Source: Excoecaria cochinchinensis
Taxonomy: Eukaryota; Streptophyta; Magnoliopsida; Malpighiales; Euphorbiaceae
Reading direction: 5' to 3'
DNA length: 64,000 nt
NCBI GenBank assembly: GCA_947683425.1
Contig: CANTUQ010000070.1
Coordinates: forward strand, 7,519,501-7,583,500
In this document: in pieces, positions 35,772 through 47,263 of the stretch
Numbering within the stretch: the first letter of the stretch is position 1
Layout: the number at the start of each line of letters is the position of its first letter
Notes under the pieces: model-generated
The model's input: only the letters and a program-made list of their open reading frames with translations
The model's database searches: none
Told to the model about the DNA's origin: nothing
Program-made: the position numbers and the translations under genes

Positions 35772-37303
35772 TTTTCAACCTGGCATTATAAGAAAAATGC
35801 ATATTGTCAGATAATAGAAAATAATTACATTGTAATAAGTATATTAAATTAATATTCAAGTCAGTGCAATATTAATTGGTCTCACATGATAAGCAAGTAG
35901 TTAAACAAATTATTCGCTATCGTCACTAAACTGTAAATCGTAATTCAAATCATCCTCATTTTCCGATGTATAAGAGGAAAATTCTGGCTCGTCATCAGAT
36001 CCATCGCCAACCAAAGTTTCTTCATCATCCTCACCATCAATGTCAACAAATTCATTGTCCGCATAGTTCAATGGTTCGTTATCTTCAAAATTCAGAGAGT
36101 TGTTGATTTCATGAACTTCCGGTTCTTCCTCCTGAAATGCATCATTATTTTCAGAACGTTCACTTTGTCCGGCGGCTTTCCTTTCATAAATGCCTCTTGG
36201 TTTGACTTTGCACGCTGCAAACCATTCCGATCTGTCTCGCTTTACGCTTGGATAGGAGACATAATATACCTGGCCCACTTGCATTGCCAACACAAATGGT
36301 TCAAAGTTCCTCAATCTTCTACGCTGGTTGACTTCAACTAAATTGTATCTGGTATGTATTTTTGTTCCCACGTTAATAGTTGGATCATACCATTCGCACT
36401 TGAATAATACACAACGTTTTATTGGCAACGCGGGATACTCGACTTCAATTATATCAACAATTTGCCCATAATAATCCATCAACTCTCCTTGAATGCAAAC
36501 CCCACTGTTTACCGTTTCTTTGTTATGACCATGACTCTGTGTATGAAATTTATATCCATTCACGAAATACATCGGAAATGATTTAACATATCGCAAAGGT
36601 CCTTTTGCAAGATCAGTGATGTAGTTATTGTCAATTGCATTTGTTGATGCCTACATATTCCAATAAGCTAACATCAATGCAATCATATATTTCATATATT
36701 CATGTATGTATGGACATATATGGTGAAAATCACAACTTACGTATGTCTTGAACCAATCATGAAAGTGCTTTTCGACTTCCTTGTTCACCTCATTTTCATT
36801 TTTCTCAGGCATTAGCTCCCGTATCCATTCCTCAAATAATCTAAAATGCCAATATCAATTTATATATTACACTCTTTACATAGTAAAATAATATATCACA
36901 ATGTAGCGTATATATTAACCTTACCTAACATAAGGACGAACTTCCTCGCAATTCAATAAAATATAACTATGGGCTGCTATTAATTCATCCTCTATTAGCA
37001 TTTTCCTTATTGAACGGCCATGTAAACGCCCAGGATATGTAAAAATGGATAAGTTTCCGTCCTGATTACTTGATGCCCCGCCATCATCATTACGTGGTAC
37101 TTTCCGTTGTCTCGTGTGTATATGAGGCTCAAAATAATGCGAACAAAAAGTACTTGCTTCTTCGACCAAATAAGCATTACATATTGAACCTTTGACTCTA
37201 GCTTTATTTTTTACGTTCTTCTTCAAGTGAAACAATGATATATCTTAATGCCATTAATTAGCATACAAAGTTATAATATAATTGCAATGGAAGGTCATAG
37301 ATA

Positions 37304-37339
37304 GTTACCGCTCAAATGGATGTTACCGCTCAAATGGAT
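37304..37339. repeat. 18-bp tandem duplication at a TNP2 exon end
   Basis: GTTACCGCTCAAATGGAT occurs twice in a row. It contains the splice donor, so the exon now has two candidate donors 18 bases apart (in frame). Confidence 0.95.
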
Positions 37340-37940
37340 ACATCCAACGATATTGAACCGGACCAGCGAGTTTCGCCTCATGTGCTAAATGCACGGGGAG
37401 ATGCTCCATACAGTCAAAAAAATTTGGAGGAAATATTGCTTCAAGTTTGCACAGGATTACTGGAATTTCTGTTTCCAATCTTGCCATATCTGCCGCACTT
37501 ATCTCGCAGGACGTTAATGTTCTGAAAAACATACTTAGCTCTGTTATAGCTTCCCACACTTTTGTCGGCAATAACTCTCGAAATGCTATTGGGAGTAGCC
37601 TCTGCATGAAAACGTGACAATCATGACTTTTCATCAGAAATAATTTGAACTTTCTCATGTCGACGCACCTTGCCAAATTGGAGACGTAACCATCCGAAAA
37701 CTTTAGTCCTTTTAACCAATCACACAAGACTTCCTTTTGTTTTTTGTCCAAAGTGTAGCATGCTTTGGGATATTTTCCGGTTAAAAAATCTTTATCTAAC
37801 TCGGGCCTTCTACATAACAACTTTAAATCCGCTCGTGATTTTGAATTGTCCTTGGTCTTCCCTTCTATATTCATAATGGTGTTGAACACATTATCAAAAA
37901 AAAATTTTTCAATGTGCATCACATCTAGAGTATGCCGTAA

Positions 37941-38368
37941 CAAATTAGTCTTCCAATATGGCAAATCCCAAAAAATGCTTCTTTTCCTCCAACCAAAGTT
38001 TTTATTGATTCTTACATTAACTTCATCAGCATCAACTTCTGTTACCTTAAGTAAACCCAACTCATCAATGTCTTGTAAAATTTGCTCACTGCTTCTGATA
38101 GCAGGAGGACTTGCAAGAACAACTCTATTCTTAAGAAATTTGTTCTTGTTGCAACAAATTAGTCTTCCAATATGGCAAATCCCAAAAAATGCTTCTTTTC
38201 CTCCAACCAAAGTTTTTATTGATTCTTACATTAACTTCATCAGCATCAACTTCTGTTACCTTAAGTAAACCCAACTCATCAATGTCTTGTAAAATTTGCT
38301 CACTGCTTCTGATAGCAGGAGGACTTGCAAGAACAACTCTATTCTTAAGAAATTTGTTCTTGTTGGGT
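37941..38368. repeat. 214-bp tandem duplication inside TNP2
   Basis: Two adjacent copies (37941-38154 and 38155-38368), identical by eye. Because 214 is not a multiple of three, the frame before it (38907-based) and after it (38210-based) differ by exactly this shift. The repeated protein segment starts KNKFLKNRVVLASPP and ends WDLPYWKTNLL. Confidence 0.97.
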
Positions 38369-39876
38369 CGGAAAGGGTGATCAGGTGGAAGGAATTTCCT
38401 GTGGTTGTCAAACCAAGAAGTTTTGCACCCATGTTGAAGATAAAACGCATCTGAATCGTCGCCACAGTAAGGACATGCTAGTTTTCCAGCCGTGCTCCAA
38501 CCCGACATCATAGCATAAGCAGGGAAATCACTGACCGTCCACATTAATGTCGCTTTCATCATGAAATTATGTTTAAGTGATGCATCATATATTTCAATAC
38601 CGACATCCCAAAGCTGTTGCAACTCATAAATCAACGGCTGCAAATATACATCAATTCTGTGCTTCGGATTTCTAGGTCCTGGAATAATAACTGTCAAGAA
38701 CATATATGCCTCATTCATACACATCCATGGAGGCAAATTATATGGAGTAATTATGATTGGCCATGACGAATATTGTTGCCCTGATTGACCAAAAGGTTGA
38801 AATCCGTCAGTGCTCAAACACACTCGAACATTTCGAGATTCAGCAGCAAAATCAGGATGGGTGTTATTGAAATGTTTCCATGCAACTGCATCGGATGGAT
38901 GGCTCATTATTCTACCTGTACTTTCGTGCTCATCATGTCATCTCATGTGAGGTACAGTAACTTCGGATGCATATAGTCTTTGAAGCCTGGGAGTCAATGG
39001 AAAAAAATACATACGTTTCCAAGGTACCAATTTTCGCTGATTACCACCACTTTTAGATTTGTACCTAGGTTGACTGCAAAATTTGCACTCTTGTAAATTG
39101 ATGTCATCCCTCCAAAACAACATACATCCCAACCGACAACAGTCAATTTTCTCAACAGGCAAACCTAAACCACTGATCAGTTTTTTCACATTGTACAAAT
39201 TATCAACCATTTTATGGTCAGGAGGCAATGATTTATTGTACCAAGCAAGAATTCGGTCAAAACCTCGATCCGAAATATGGCATTCGGATTTTATATTCAA
39301 TATTTGAGCTACAGAAGATAACTGAGTCATGTTATCGCAGCCTGGCCATAACTGCTGATCTGCTGAATTTAGCAAATCATAAAATTTTGCTACATTTTCG
39401 TTGGGTTCTTCCAACATTGGTATACTTTCCCTAAAATCATGGCCAGCTGCATCGTAAACCATTTGAACGTATGAATTATCAATCACCCCTACATCATCAG
39501 CTACAAATTCCCCCTCTCTTTCAAATTCACCCTCAGTTGTCCACATGTTACCCTCATTTCCACTCGATGTACTACAGATTGATGTTTCTCCGTGTCGTGT
39601 CCACTCAAAATAATTTTGCACAAAACCCTTTCGTAACAGGTGAAAATACACTTCATCGACTGACAGATAACGAAGATGTTGGCACTTTTTGCATGGACAT
39701 CTTATTTTAGCCCCGTCCATAAATGCAGGTTGAGAACTGGCATATTCAATAAAAGACTGAACCCCTTCCACCAATTCAGGATTAATGTAACCATCTCTTG
39801 TTTTTTGTCTATACATCCAAGATCTATCTATGTTACTCATAATTAATTCCAAACTGTTACATGAACAAGGAGACAT

Positions 39877-40014
39877 CTCAAATAGAATTATAAAAATCTA
39901 ATTCAAAAAAATCAAAACTTCATAAAAATGAGTTTGGTTCACATAATAAAAATGAGTATAAATCTAATTATTATTTTCATTATATTTCAGAATCCACAAT
40001 TTCAAGAAAGGGAA

Positions 40015-40053
<39 letters not shown>

Positions 40054-41324
40054 TACATATCCAAACATATTTTTATGAGAATTGGTGTTTTCAAACTTTT
40101 GGCGCTACACAATTTGTCGAATTATCATATTCTAATTTTTTTATCATTTCATTCGCTAAAATATATATATATTTTCTATTTTTTCACAAAAAAAATTATC
40201 TTTAATTATATAATGAATGGTGTAAGAATGAGATATAAATGATGAAAGTTTTTCTTGAAATTGATGTAAGAATGATGTAAGAATGAGATATAAATGATGA
40301 ATTAAGAATGAGAAATATAAAAACGGTACATCACTTCATATTAAACTAAAAAAATTCAAAAAAAAAATTTATTAAAAGTGTCTAATATAAAAAAAATTAA
40401 AAATTGGAGCACTTAAAAATAATTGTTTGACATATTAAAATAAATTATAAATTGTTTTAACTTAACAGCAAAATACTCTCTCTATTTATCTAACTTAACA
40501 ATTTTTGAAAAAAAAAAATTCAGTCAATTTGATAATTTTTAAATTTAAAGAGTGTTTAGTTACTTATTTTTTATTTTGACTTTATATATACGCTAAAAAG
40601 AAGGTATTCAACAGAGTGAAAATATATAATTGTAAAAAATTAATAAAATAATATTTTAATAAATTATAATGAAAATTTTATAAAATCGATATTAATTAAT
40701 AATTTTTTTAGTTTATATGAGAAGCTAAAAGTTAACAAATTGAGTGAAAATGAATTATTACTTCTGAGTTGACTAAAATAGCTCAATTAAAAAAGGAAAA
40801 AAATTATTGATTATATTAATGCAATGACCCAATTTCTTTCTTCGAAGCCGTTATTTATAAAATGATATTTTAAATGGTATTATTTTTTATTAAATGACTC
40901 TTAGTAAGAGAAAAAGAATGAGTATTTAAACAATTCATAAATATCAAATTGTGAATACATACATTTCTACTTATGATCATACGCTTATTTTATGCTTCTC
41001 TAAACATATATGCTCAATTTTTAATTAGTGTTATTTGATTTAACACTAATTAATTCATTGTATTTTTTAAAAATAACAAAAAATTTAATTAACATAACTA
41101 ATTTAAATTAATTCTAACAACAATCAACACTAATTAAAAATTAATTTTTTCTTTGAACAATAGTTAATTAAGTTAACTCAATGTCTAATTAAGTTAAATA
41201 ATTCATTGTCTAATAAATTAATAATAATCTATTTCAACATTCAACAATAATAATCTATTCTAACAACAATAATCTATTTCAACAATCAATCAACAATAAT
41301 TCATTGTCTAATTAAGTTAAATAA

Positions 41325-41375
<51 letters not shown>

Positions 41376-41409
41376 TAAAAAAAATGGCAAATGGGTACTG
41401 TTGGCTTAC
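39877..41409. other. Intron between the CACTA leader exon and TNP2
   Basis: Very AT-rich, with trinucleotide runs at 40016-40052 (ATT) and 41325-41376 (AAT). The words GTAAGAATGA(G) ATATAAATGATGA recur near 40210-40310. The long frames here are low-complexity artefacts. Confidence 0.6.
41325..41376. repeat. (AAT)n microsatellite
   Basis: About 16 AAT units just downstream of the leader-exon donor of the 9.4-kb CACTA element. Confidence 0.95.
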
Positions 41410-41740
41410 CAGACGCCGGAGGAGAGGAGAGGAGGAGGAGGCGGAGGAGGGAGGTCGACTAGGCTGAGGAGGAGAGGAAGCCAACGCCGGAGCAGCGGCG
41501 GTCGACGGCGGCGAAGGAGAGAAGGAAGGCGCACGGCAGGGAGGCAAGCAGAAGGAAAGATCGGAGCGGGAAAAAAAGAGAGAAGGGAGGGAAGAGAGGA
41601 GGAGGAGGAGGAGGGGAGGGGACCGGCGAACGGAGGGGAGGGGGCGGTCGTCGTCGGCGGGAGGGCAGGGGATCGGACAGGCAGAGTGAGGGGAGAGGGA
41701 GGAGAGAGAGAGGATCGGGGGGAAGAGGGTTAAAATCTGA
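41410..41740 (-). promoter_or_regulatory. GC-rich 5' leader exon of the 9.4-kb CACTA element
   Basis: Purine-rich on the plus strand, pyrimidine-rich on the transcribed strand, ending GGCGTCTG at a splice donor GTAAGC (minus strand, 41409). It matches in position and composition the leader of the related element at 27540-28007. The plus-strand ORF here is a composition artefact. Confidence 0.6.
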
Positions 41741-41754
41741 ATTTAATTCAGATT

Positions 41755-42199
41755 TACCGACGGAATGTGATTTCCGTCGCTATATAGCGACGGAAATCAC
41801 ATTCCGTCGGTAATTAGCGGCGAAATATATTTCCGTCGCTAAAAATAGCGACGAAAATATCATTCCGTCGTTAATTAGCGGTTCCGCCGCTAATATTATT
41901 TTATTTTTTTTTTCTTATTTAATTTTAGCGACGGAATTATATATCCGTCGCTAAATGGAAATTAATTTTTTTTATAACGACGGATTTAGATATCCGTCGC
42001 TAATTTCTGTCGCAATTTCTGGACGGAATGTTTGGCGCCCTTTTTCGCGACGGACTTTGTTATCCATCGCTATTTTAGCGACGGAATATTATTTCCGTCG
42101 CTAAATAATTTCCGTCGCTAAATAGCGACAGAATTATTATTCCGTCGCTATTTAGCGACGGTTTTTATTCCGTCGCTATTTTATGATTTTCTTGTAGTG
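41755..42199. repeat. CACTA 5' subterminal array (AGCGACGG type)
   Basis: Many copies of TAGCGACGGAA and TTCCGTCGCTA in close inverted pairs. The terminal 30 bases match the left end of the element at 27003. Confidence 0.88.
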
Positions 42200-44170
42200 T
42201 ACTTTCGTCGTTATTTAGCGTCAGAAATTTGGCTTCCGTCGCTAAATTTATAAAATTTTTATTTATTTATTTTAATTTTTAAATGATAAAATTATCAATA
42301 GAATAAAAATTATAATTGACAAAAATAATATAATTAAAAATATATTAATTATAGCAAATAATATTTGTAAAAAATGCAACTTTAATGTATAATCATATAA
42401 AATAATTACAAAAACTAAATTGTTTAAGAATTTCTAACTAATTACAAATCACAACGAGCAGTATTATCTAAGTTACAAATTTTAGTTATGCAGTAATGGG
42501 ATATGTACTCCTTGCCTGAGATGGCTGAACAAAATCTTCAAAGAGAGAGAGGATAGAGAGCATGAAGTGTCAACTGAACCATTAAAAGAAAAAATCAATA
42601 ATATTATTAACTTTATATTTTCATAATATACAACAACAACAATTTCCTGTATAATCTTTAGCTTAAAATTTAAATAAATGTATAATAATCTTTCTCCAAT
42701 TCCTGTAATTAAACTTTCTGTAATAAATTTTCATTAATTTCTTGTAATTAGCCTTTCTATAGTCAAATAAACCCTTTAATTAGGCCTCTACATAATCAAA
42801 AAATTTTGTTAAAGCCTTGACCCCACAAACACAAACAGAAATAGACATGGAGCAGCAGAAACACATTTTTTTTTCTTCAACTTTTCACTGAAAAAATTTC
42901 TTAGTAGAACTGTCCTACAAGTAATACCTGGATTACGACGCAGCAATTTTTGGCACAAATCTCTGCAATCGGCACTCAAGTAATGTTTTGACAAGGCCTC
43001 TAGATTACTGAGATCTAGAGAGAAATCATGATATTAAAAAAACTTGCAATGTAATTTAAAAATTAAATATAAAGGCTGCTATAAATATTTTCCAGATGAT
43101 CAGATGTATGAAGAAAAAGATATCAAATTTTCTTCAAAATACTAAGAGATTTTAAAAAGAACATACCAAGTAGTTGAACTAGACATGGAGTAGTAACTTA
43201 AAATTAAAGTGAAATATATATAATAAATCAGAATCAATCAATTAATTAATTAATATTAAGTATAAGCAATACAGACCTATTATATTTGTGATGACATCGA
43301 AAAAGTGATTCTGAGCATATGCAAGCAAACGATGTCCTAATATCTTATCGCCTATACCTTAATGTCAACAAGAGAGAAGAATTATCTGAACCAAATGAAA
43401 ATGGAAAGGAAAATTCCAAATGTTGTTACCAAAATATTAAATTGAAAAAAAAATGTGAGAATGAGAAGTAAGAAAGAAATAGCAGCATAGAAATGCAGAT
43501 AAAATGGGACTGATGCACCGGTGAACTCCAAACAATTAGATGAGTCTTTTTGTGATTTATGTTTTTCCTCACTTGTTGGTGGCAAGCAGATCACAATTGG
43601 GTATACCCAAATCTTTCGGTCAAAATTTCGATGAAACCACGACACCTTGAGACGCGTAATCACTTCTAAAAGGTCCTTGACGCTTTGAGCTTCATTTTGG
43701 CAATGGCATTGACCCTCCGACGAGACTCCAACGATGGTGAATAGTGACTGGTGAGATGGGTTTGATCTAAAAAAAATGGACTAAAATTTGCTAAAAATCA
43801 ACTTGGAAATGGTATATGACTACTAAAATTATTTCTCTTTTAAGTTCTTTAAATAAATTGAATTAGATAGGGAATGAGTTGAGATTAGGTAGTATTACAT
43901 AAAAGTTTAAGAGGCTAATGAATTGAGACTGATGCAGAAATTTTAATGTGATTTGAACAGTAGCAAGGTACTAAAGTGAATAGAATTCAGTGCTAGCATA
44001 CGAATGTGACCTCATGAATTTTTCGCTTAAAGAGTAGAGTAGTAAAATAAGAAATTAAAGACATGAATTCAGTTGTAGTGACTGTTAGACTAAGAGAAAT
44101 TGAGTGTGGTTAAGAGTTTATTTTCTAGATTTTTAAGCATGAATTTATAAAGGTGTTGAGCTTATTGCCA
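42200..44170. other. Unassigned stretch between CACTA ends, with exon-like fragments
   Basis: The first 50 bases continue the older CACTA end. The rest is AT-rich with three exon-like blocks on the minus strand: about 43735-43510, open and containing VITRLKVSWFHRNFDRKIW (not recognised); about 43360-43277, ending at a donor-like ATAATAG/GT and containing KILGHRLLAYAQNHFFD (not recognised); and 43007-42928 (see the next entry). They may be captured host-gene pieces or a decayed gene. Confidence 0.35.
42928..43007 (-). pseudogene. Kinase-like exon fragment resembling ATG1
   Basis: An 80-nt block with acceptor AG before it and donor GT after it, encoding ALSKHYLSADCRDLCQKLLR followed by RNP. 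The CRDLCQKLLRRNP core is close to the C-lobe end of ATG1/ULK autophagy kinases, where an exon also ends. The neighbouring blocks do not resemble the preceding ATG1 exons, so this may be a lone captured exon or a chance likeness within another kinase family. Confidence 0.35.
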
Positions 44171-44362
44171 CTACAAAAAAAAGGGTTTTTAGCGACAGAA
44201 ATTAGCGACTAAATTTTTTTAGTCGCTAATTTGCGACAGAATTGCGACTAAACTTAATTTTAGTCGCAATATCGAAATTTGGTGGCAAATAGCGACGGAT
44301 AAAAGTAACTGGTCGCTAATATTTGGCGGGAGGCTGGCGCGCTTTTTTTGCGACTAAATTAG

Positions 44363-45698
44363 TGATGAAGCAAAAATATTCCTATTTATTTTCCATGAAA
44401 AACTCCTATTTTGTGCTTATTTAATAAGATAAATATTTGATTTAATTTCTATTTAATCTTTTAGTAGGAATTCATGCTCAATGGGAAAAAGAAATCAAAA
44501 AGTAGGAATTTAAAGTCAAATAAAATCTGGAGCAAATTGGAAGTCAAGAAATGGAGCTGAGAATCAAAGAAATCCAAATTGAAAGTCAAGAATTGAAGCT
44601 GAAAGGCAGAATACAATCAGGTCTACGTTTTCAACACGAAACAACACTTAAGCGTGCCCACGGTCGCTTGCGCAGAATTATGCAGTGCAGATTTTTCAAG
44701 AATTGCTGCTATTGGAAATCAATTTAGCCAGATCTTTTACCCGACTTTTGGCAGCAAAAATTGGACCTTTGAAAAGTCTTTGAGAAAAATGATCAAATTC
44801 CTAGTCTAAGTTTTCTATAAATAGGATCTTTGTGATGAAGGAAATCAGATCTTGAACCTTGAAATAAACTTTTGAATTGCTGCTTTCTTTATTTTCTAGT
44901 TGATTGTTTTACAGCCATGAGTGGCTGAATTCTCTTTTCTAGTCAAGGATATTAAGGTATGATTCATAAATAAATTGTGAGAATTCGTTTTCATTGTTTT
45001 CTCTTCTCAAATATCTGAATATTTTCTATACTTAATGATATTTTGTCCCATTAAAATTATTGACGTCTGATTTTGAAGGAATAAATATTGCTAGTCAGAT
45101 TGATAAATCCGTAATTGTTTATTTAATTTGGCAAAGTGGCAAATCTGTACACTCATTGAATTGAATCTTTGAGTTTAGTGTGGGTGAATTTATTTGGTCC
45201 AATTTAAATAATCGAGCTTGTGTATTATTGATTGGAATTGGTAGCTTTTCTAATTCTTAATGCTATTTCTCAATTAAATCCTAAGAGCTTGTTTAGTGGT
45301 TGTTGAGAAATAAGATTTACCAGCTGATCTTATCACTTTTAAATTAATATTAAGGAAAAGCAGAATACTAGAGCTTGTTAGTGTTCATAACCAATTTATT
45401 TGAAGAAGTAAGAATTTATCCAATTGTATTCAATGATCAATTTGAATGAATCATAACCAAGATATTCCTTTGACTAGAAGTTTTCAAATATTTGATTCAA
45501 TCTTTTTAATTTTCTGCTGCACAATTTATTTGTTTTAATCTTATTTTTCATAAACAAAAACCCCCCATTCTTCTTTTTCTTGCTTCATAAATTCAGATTT
45601 AATAATTTGACCAATCTCTTGGGAGACAACTCTACTCATACTTTGCTATAAATATTTATAGAGTAGAATTTTATTTTTGTTGGATTCGACACCCATCA
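44363..45698 (+). repeat. Athila 5' LTR
   Basis: 1336 bp, TGATGAAGCA...CACCCATCA. A TATA box lies at 44816. It differs from the 3' LTR at three bases. Confidence 0.95.
44815..44825 (+). promoter_or_regulatory. TATA box of the Athila 5' LTR
   Basis: CTATAAATAGG, a near-ideal plant TATA box, followed by GATCTTTGTGATG where transcription (start of R) is expected about 30 bases on. Confidence 0.65.
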
Positions 45699-45703
45699 AA
45701 TTT

Positions 45704-45722
45704 TGGCGCCGTTGCCGGGGAT
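45704..45722 (+). other. Athila primer-binding site (tRNA-Asp)
   Basis: TGGCGCCGTTGCCGGGGAT lies five bases after the LTR and is complementary to the 3' end of plant tRNA-Asp, the primer known for Athila-type elements. Confidence 0.88.
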
Positions 45723-45772
45723 TGGTGTTATTATTAATCTGAATTTTATTTTACTTTATTTTGCAATTTTTT

Positions 45773-47263
45773 ATGACTCGTACTTCTCGTGGAAGTGAAT
45801 TAAATTTTGATTCAGAAATAGAGAAGACAGCCCGAAGATTGAGAAAGGCAACTAAACAACAAAAAGCTTCCTCTTCTGGTTCATCACAAACAGAGACAAT
45901 TGTTGATTTATCAGAATTTTTCAAAGAACCTGAAATCATGGCTGAACCAGAACAAACTTTGAGAAGAATGGCTAATCCAGATGTCAACCAACAGCCCTTG
46001 TGCATTGAGCTCCCTAATGTAGAGGTAAATTTTGAATTAAAATATGGTTTGATTCACTTATTACCCACTTTTCGTGGCCTTGCAGGAGAAGACCCTCATA
46101 AACATCTCAAGGAATTCCATGTAGTATGTTCCAGCATGAAACCACAAGGAGTAACAGTTGATCAAATCAAAATGCGAGCCTTTCCTTTTTCTTTGACAGA
46201 AAAAGCTAAAGATTGGCTGTATTATCTTCCCCCTGGATCAATACCGACATGGAATGAATTGAAAAGGCAATTCTTAGAAAAAATTTTCCCTGCTTCTCGA
46301 GCCACATCCATTAGAAAAGAGATTTGTGGGATTCGTCAACAAACTGGAGAAACTCTCTATGAATATTGGGAGAGGTTCAATCAATTGTGTGCAAGCTGCC
46401 CTCACCACCAAATTTCAGACCAGCTTCTAATACAATATTTTTATGAAGGATTATTGTTGTCAGATCGCAACATGATTGATGCTGCAAGTGGTGGAGCTTT
46501 GGTAGACAAAACTCTCAATCAAGCTAAGGAATTAATTACCAAAGTAGCTGCCAATTCTCAGCAATTTGGTTCTAGACAAGATCATCCAATTAAGAGGGTT
46601 AATGAGGTAAGTGTAAATTCCATTGAACAAAGACTTGATAATTTAACTTCTCTTATGCAGAAATTTATGGTGGGAAATCAGCAACAAGTGAAGTCGTGTG
46701 GCATTTGTTCAAATTCTGATCATCCTACAGATATGTGTCCAACTCTTCAAGATGAAGAACATTTAAATGCAATACAAGGACAACAAGGACAGCAATACCA
46801 AAGGAAATACGATCCCTTTTCTGCTACTTATAATCCCGGATGGAGAGACCACCCAAATCTGAGCTATGGAGCAAGATCCAACAACTACCATCAATACGGG
46901 TATCAACCGAGACAACCAGCCCCTGCTCCACCTCCACAAGGATTCCAAGGATTTAAATCTGATGCCCCTCCACCATCAAAACCAGGTATGTCTTTAGACA
47001 ATATAGTTGCTGCTTTAGCTACTAACATGCAACAATTTCAACAGGAGACCAAGGCTAGCATGCTGAATTTGGAAAATCAAATGAGCCAACTCGCTACCAC
47101 AGTGGGCAAATTAGAGAACCAAAATTCTGGTCGCTTACCATCTCAACCCGAAGTCAATCCTAAACAGAATGTGAGTGCCATGACGTTAAGGAGTGGAAAA
47201 GAATTAAAAGAACCAGCAAAAAGGGCCACAAAATTCGTAGGTGAAAATGACATGGAAAAATAG
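45773..47263 (+). CDS. Athila gag
   Basis: 496 residues from the first ATG (MTRTSRGSELNF); the frame is open slightly further upstream without a Met. The retrotransposon Gag domain spans about residues 95-230 (FRGLAGEDPHKHLKEFHVVC, AFPFSLTEKAKDWLYYLPPG, QQTGETLYEYWERFNQLCA). A CCHC knuckle (CGICSNSDHPTDMC) is at about residue 305, followed by a Pro/Gln-rich region and a TLRSGKEL block. Gag forms the particle and binds the RNA. It ends with TAG (47261-47263), immediately followed in frame by ATG and pol. Confidence 0.92.
   Translation: MTRTSRGSELNFDSEIEKTARRLRKATKQQKASSSGSSQTETIVDLSEFFKEPEIMAEPEQTLRRMANPDVNQQPLCIELPNVEVNFELKYGLIHLLPTFRGLAGEDPHKHLKEFHVVCSSMKPQGVTVDQIKMRAFPFSLTEKAKDWLYYLPPGSIPTWNELKRQFLEKIFPASRATSIRKEICGIRQQTGETLYEYWERFNQLCASCPHHQISDQLLIQYFYEGLLLSDRNMIDAASGGALVDKTLNQAKELITKVAANSQQFGSRQDHPIKRVNEVSVNSIEQRLDNLTSLMQKFMVGNQQQVKSCGICSNSDHPTDMCPTLQDEEHLNAIQGQQGQQYQRKYDPFSATYNPGWRDHPNLSYGARSNNYHQYGYQPRQPAPAPPPQGFQGFKSDAPPPSKPGMSLDNIVAALATNMQQFQQETKASMLNLENQMSQLATTVGKLENQNSGRLPSQPEVNPKQNVSAMTLRSGKELKEPAKRATKFVGENDMEK

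Larger units (their letters stand above)
35910..39840 (-). pseudogene. CACTA TNP2-type transposase, recently disabled
   Basis: Starting at MSNIDRSWMY: a Transposase-associated domain (with IRCPCKKCQHLRYLS), the TNP2 core (Transposase_21; SECHISDRGFDRIL, CLSTDGFQPFG, ACPYCGDDSDAF), then DUF4218 (FWDLPYWKTNLLRHTLDVMHIEKFF, followed by the HDCHVFMQRLLPIA region), further exons about 37240-36925 and 36840-36741, and a last exon 36650-35910 with DUF4216 (KRCVLFKCEWYDPT) and an acidic tail. There are three lesions: a TGA at 38940-38938 in the normally Trp-containing HMRWH motif; a 214-bp direct duplication (37941-38368) that shifts the frame; and an 18-bp duplication at the end of the DUF4218 exon. 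A full-length enzyme cannot be made from this copy as it stands. Confidence 0.93.
32770..42199 (-). mobile_element. 9.4-kb CACTA (En/Spm-type) transposon with TnpA and TNP2 genes
   Basis: TSD TAC on both sides (32767-32769 and 42200-42202). The left end reads CACTACAAGAAAACAG and the right end, inverted, CACTACAAGAAAATC. Genes run on the minus strand, so the right end is 5'. The order is AGCGACGG array (42199-41755), GC-rich leader exon (about 41740-41410), TNP2-type transposase (39840-35910), TnpA-type gene (35771-33355), CCCGACGG array (33150-32770). This is the complete gene set of a plant CACTA element. TnpA looks intact, while TNP2 carries fresh lesions. Confidence 0.95.

Noticed and set aside
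41401..41733. Plus-strand Arg/Gly/Glu-rich 110-codon frame
   Set aside because: This is the same artefact over the antisense of the 9.4-kb CACTA leader exon.
47261..47263. Idea that UAG is reassigned to an amino acid, given two in-frame UAGs in retroelements
   Set aside because: The host genes SEC6 and laccase use standard codons. The laccase ends at TAA, and plant nuclear genomes use the standard code. Point mutation or readthrough are simpler explanations.
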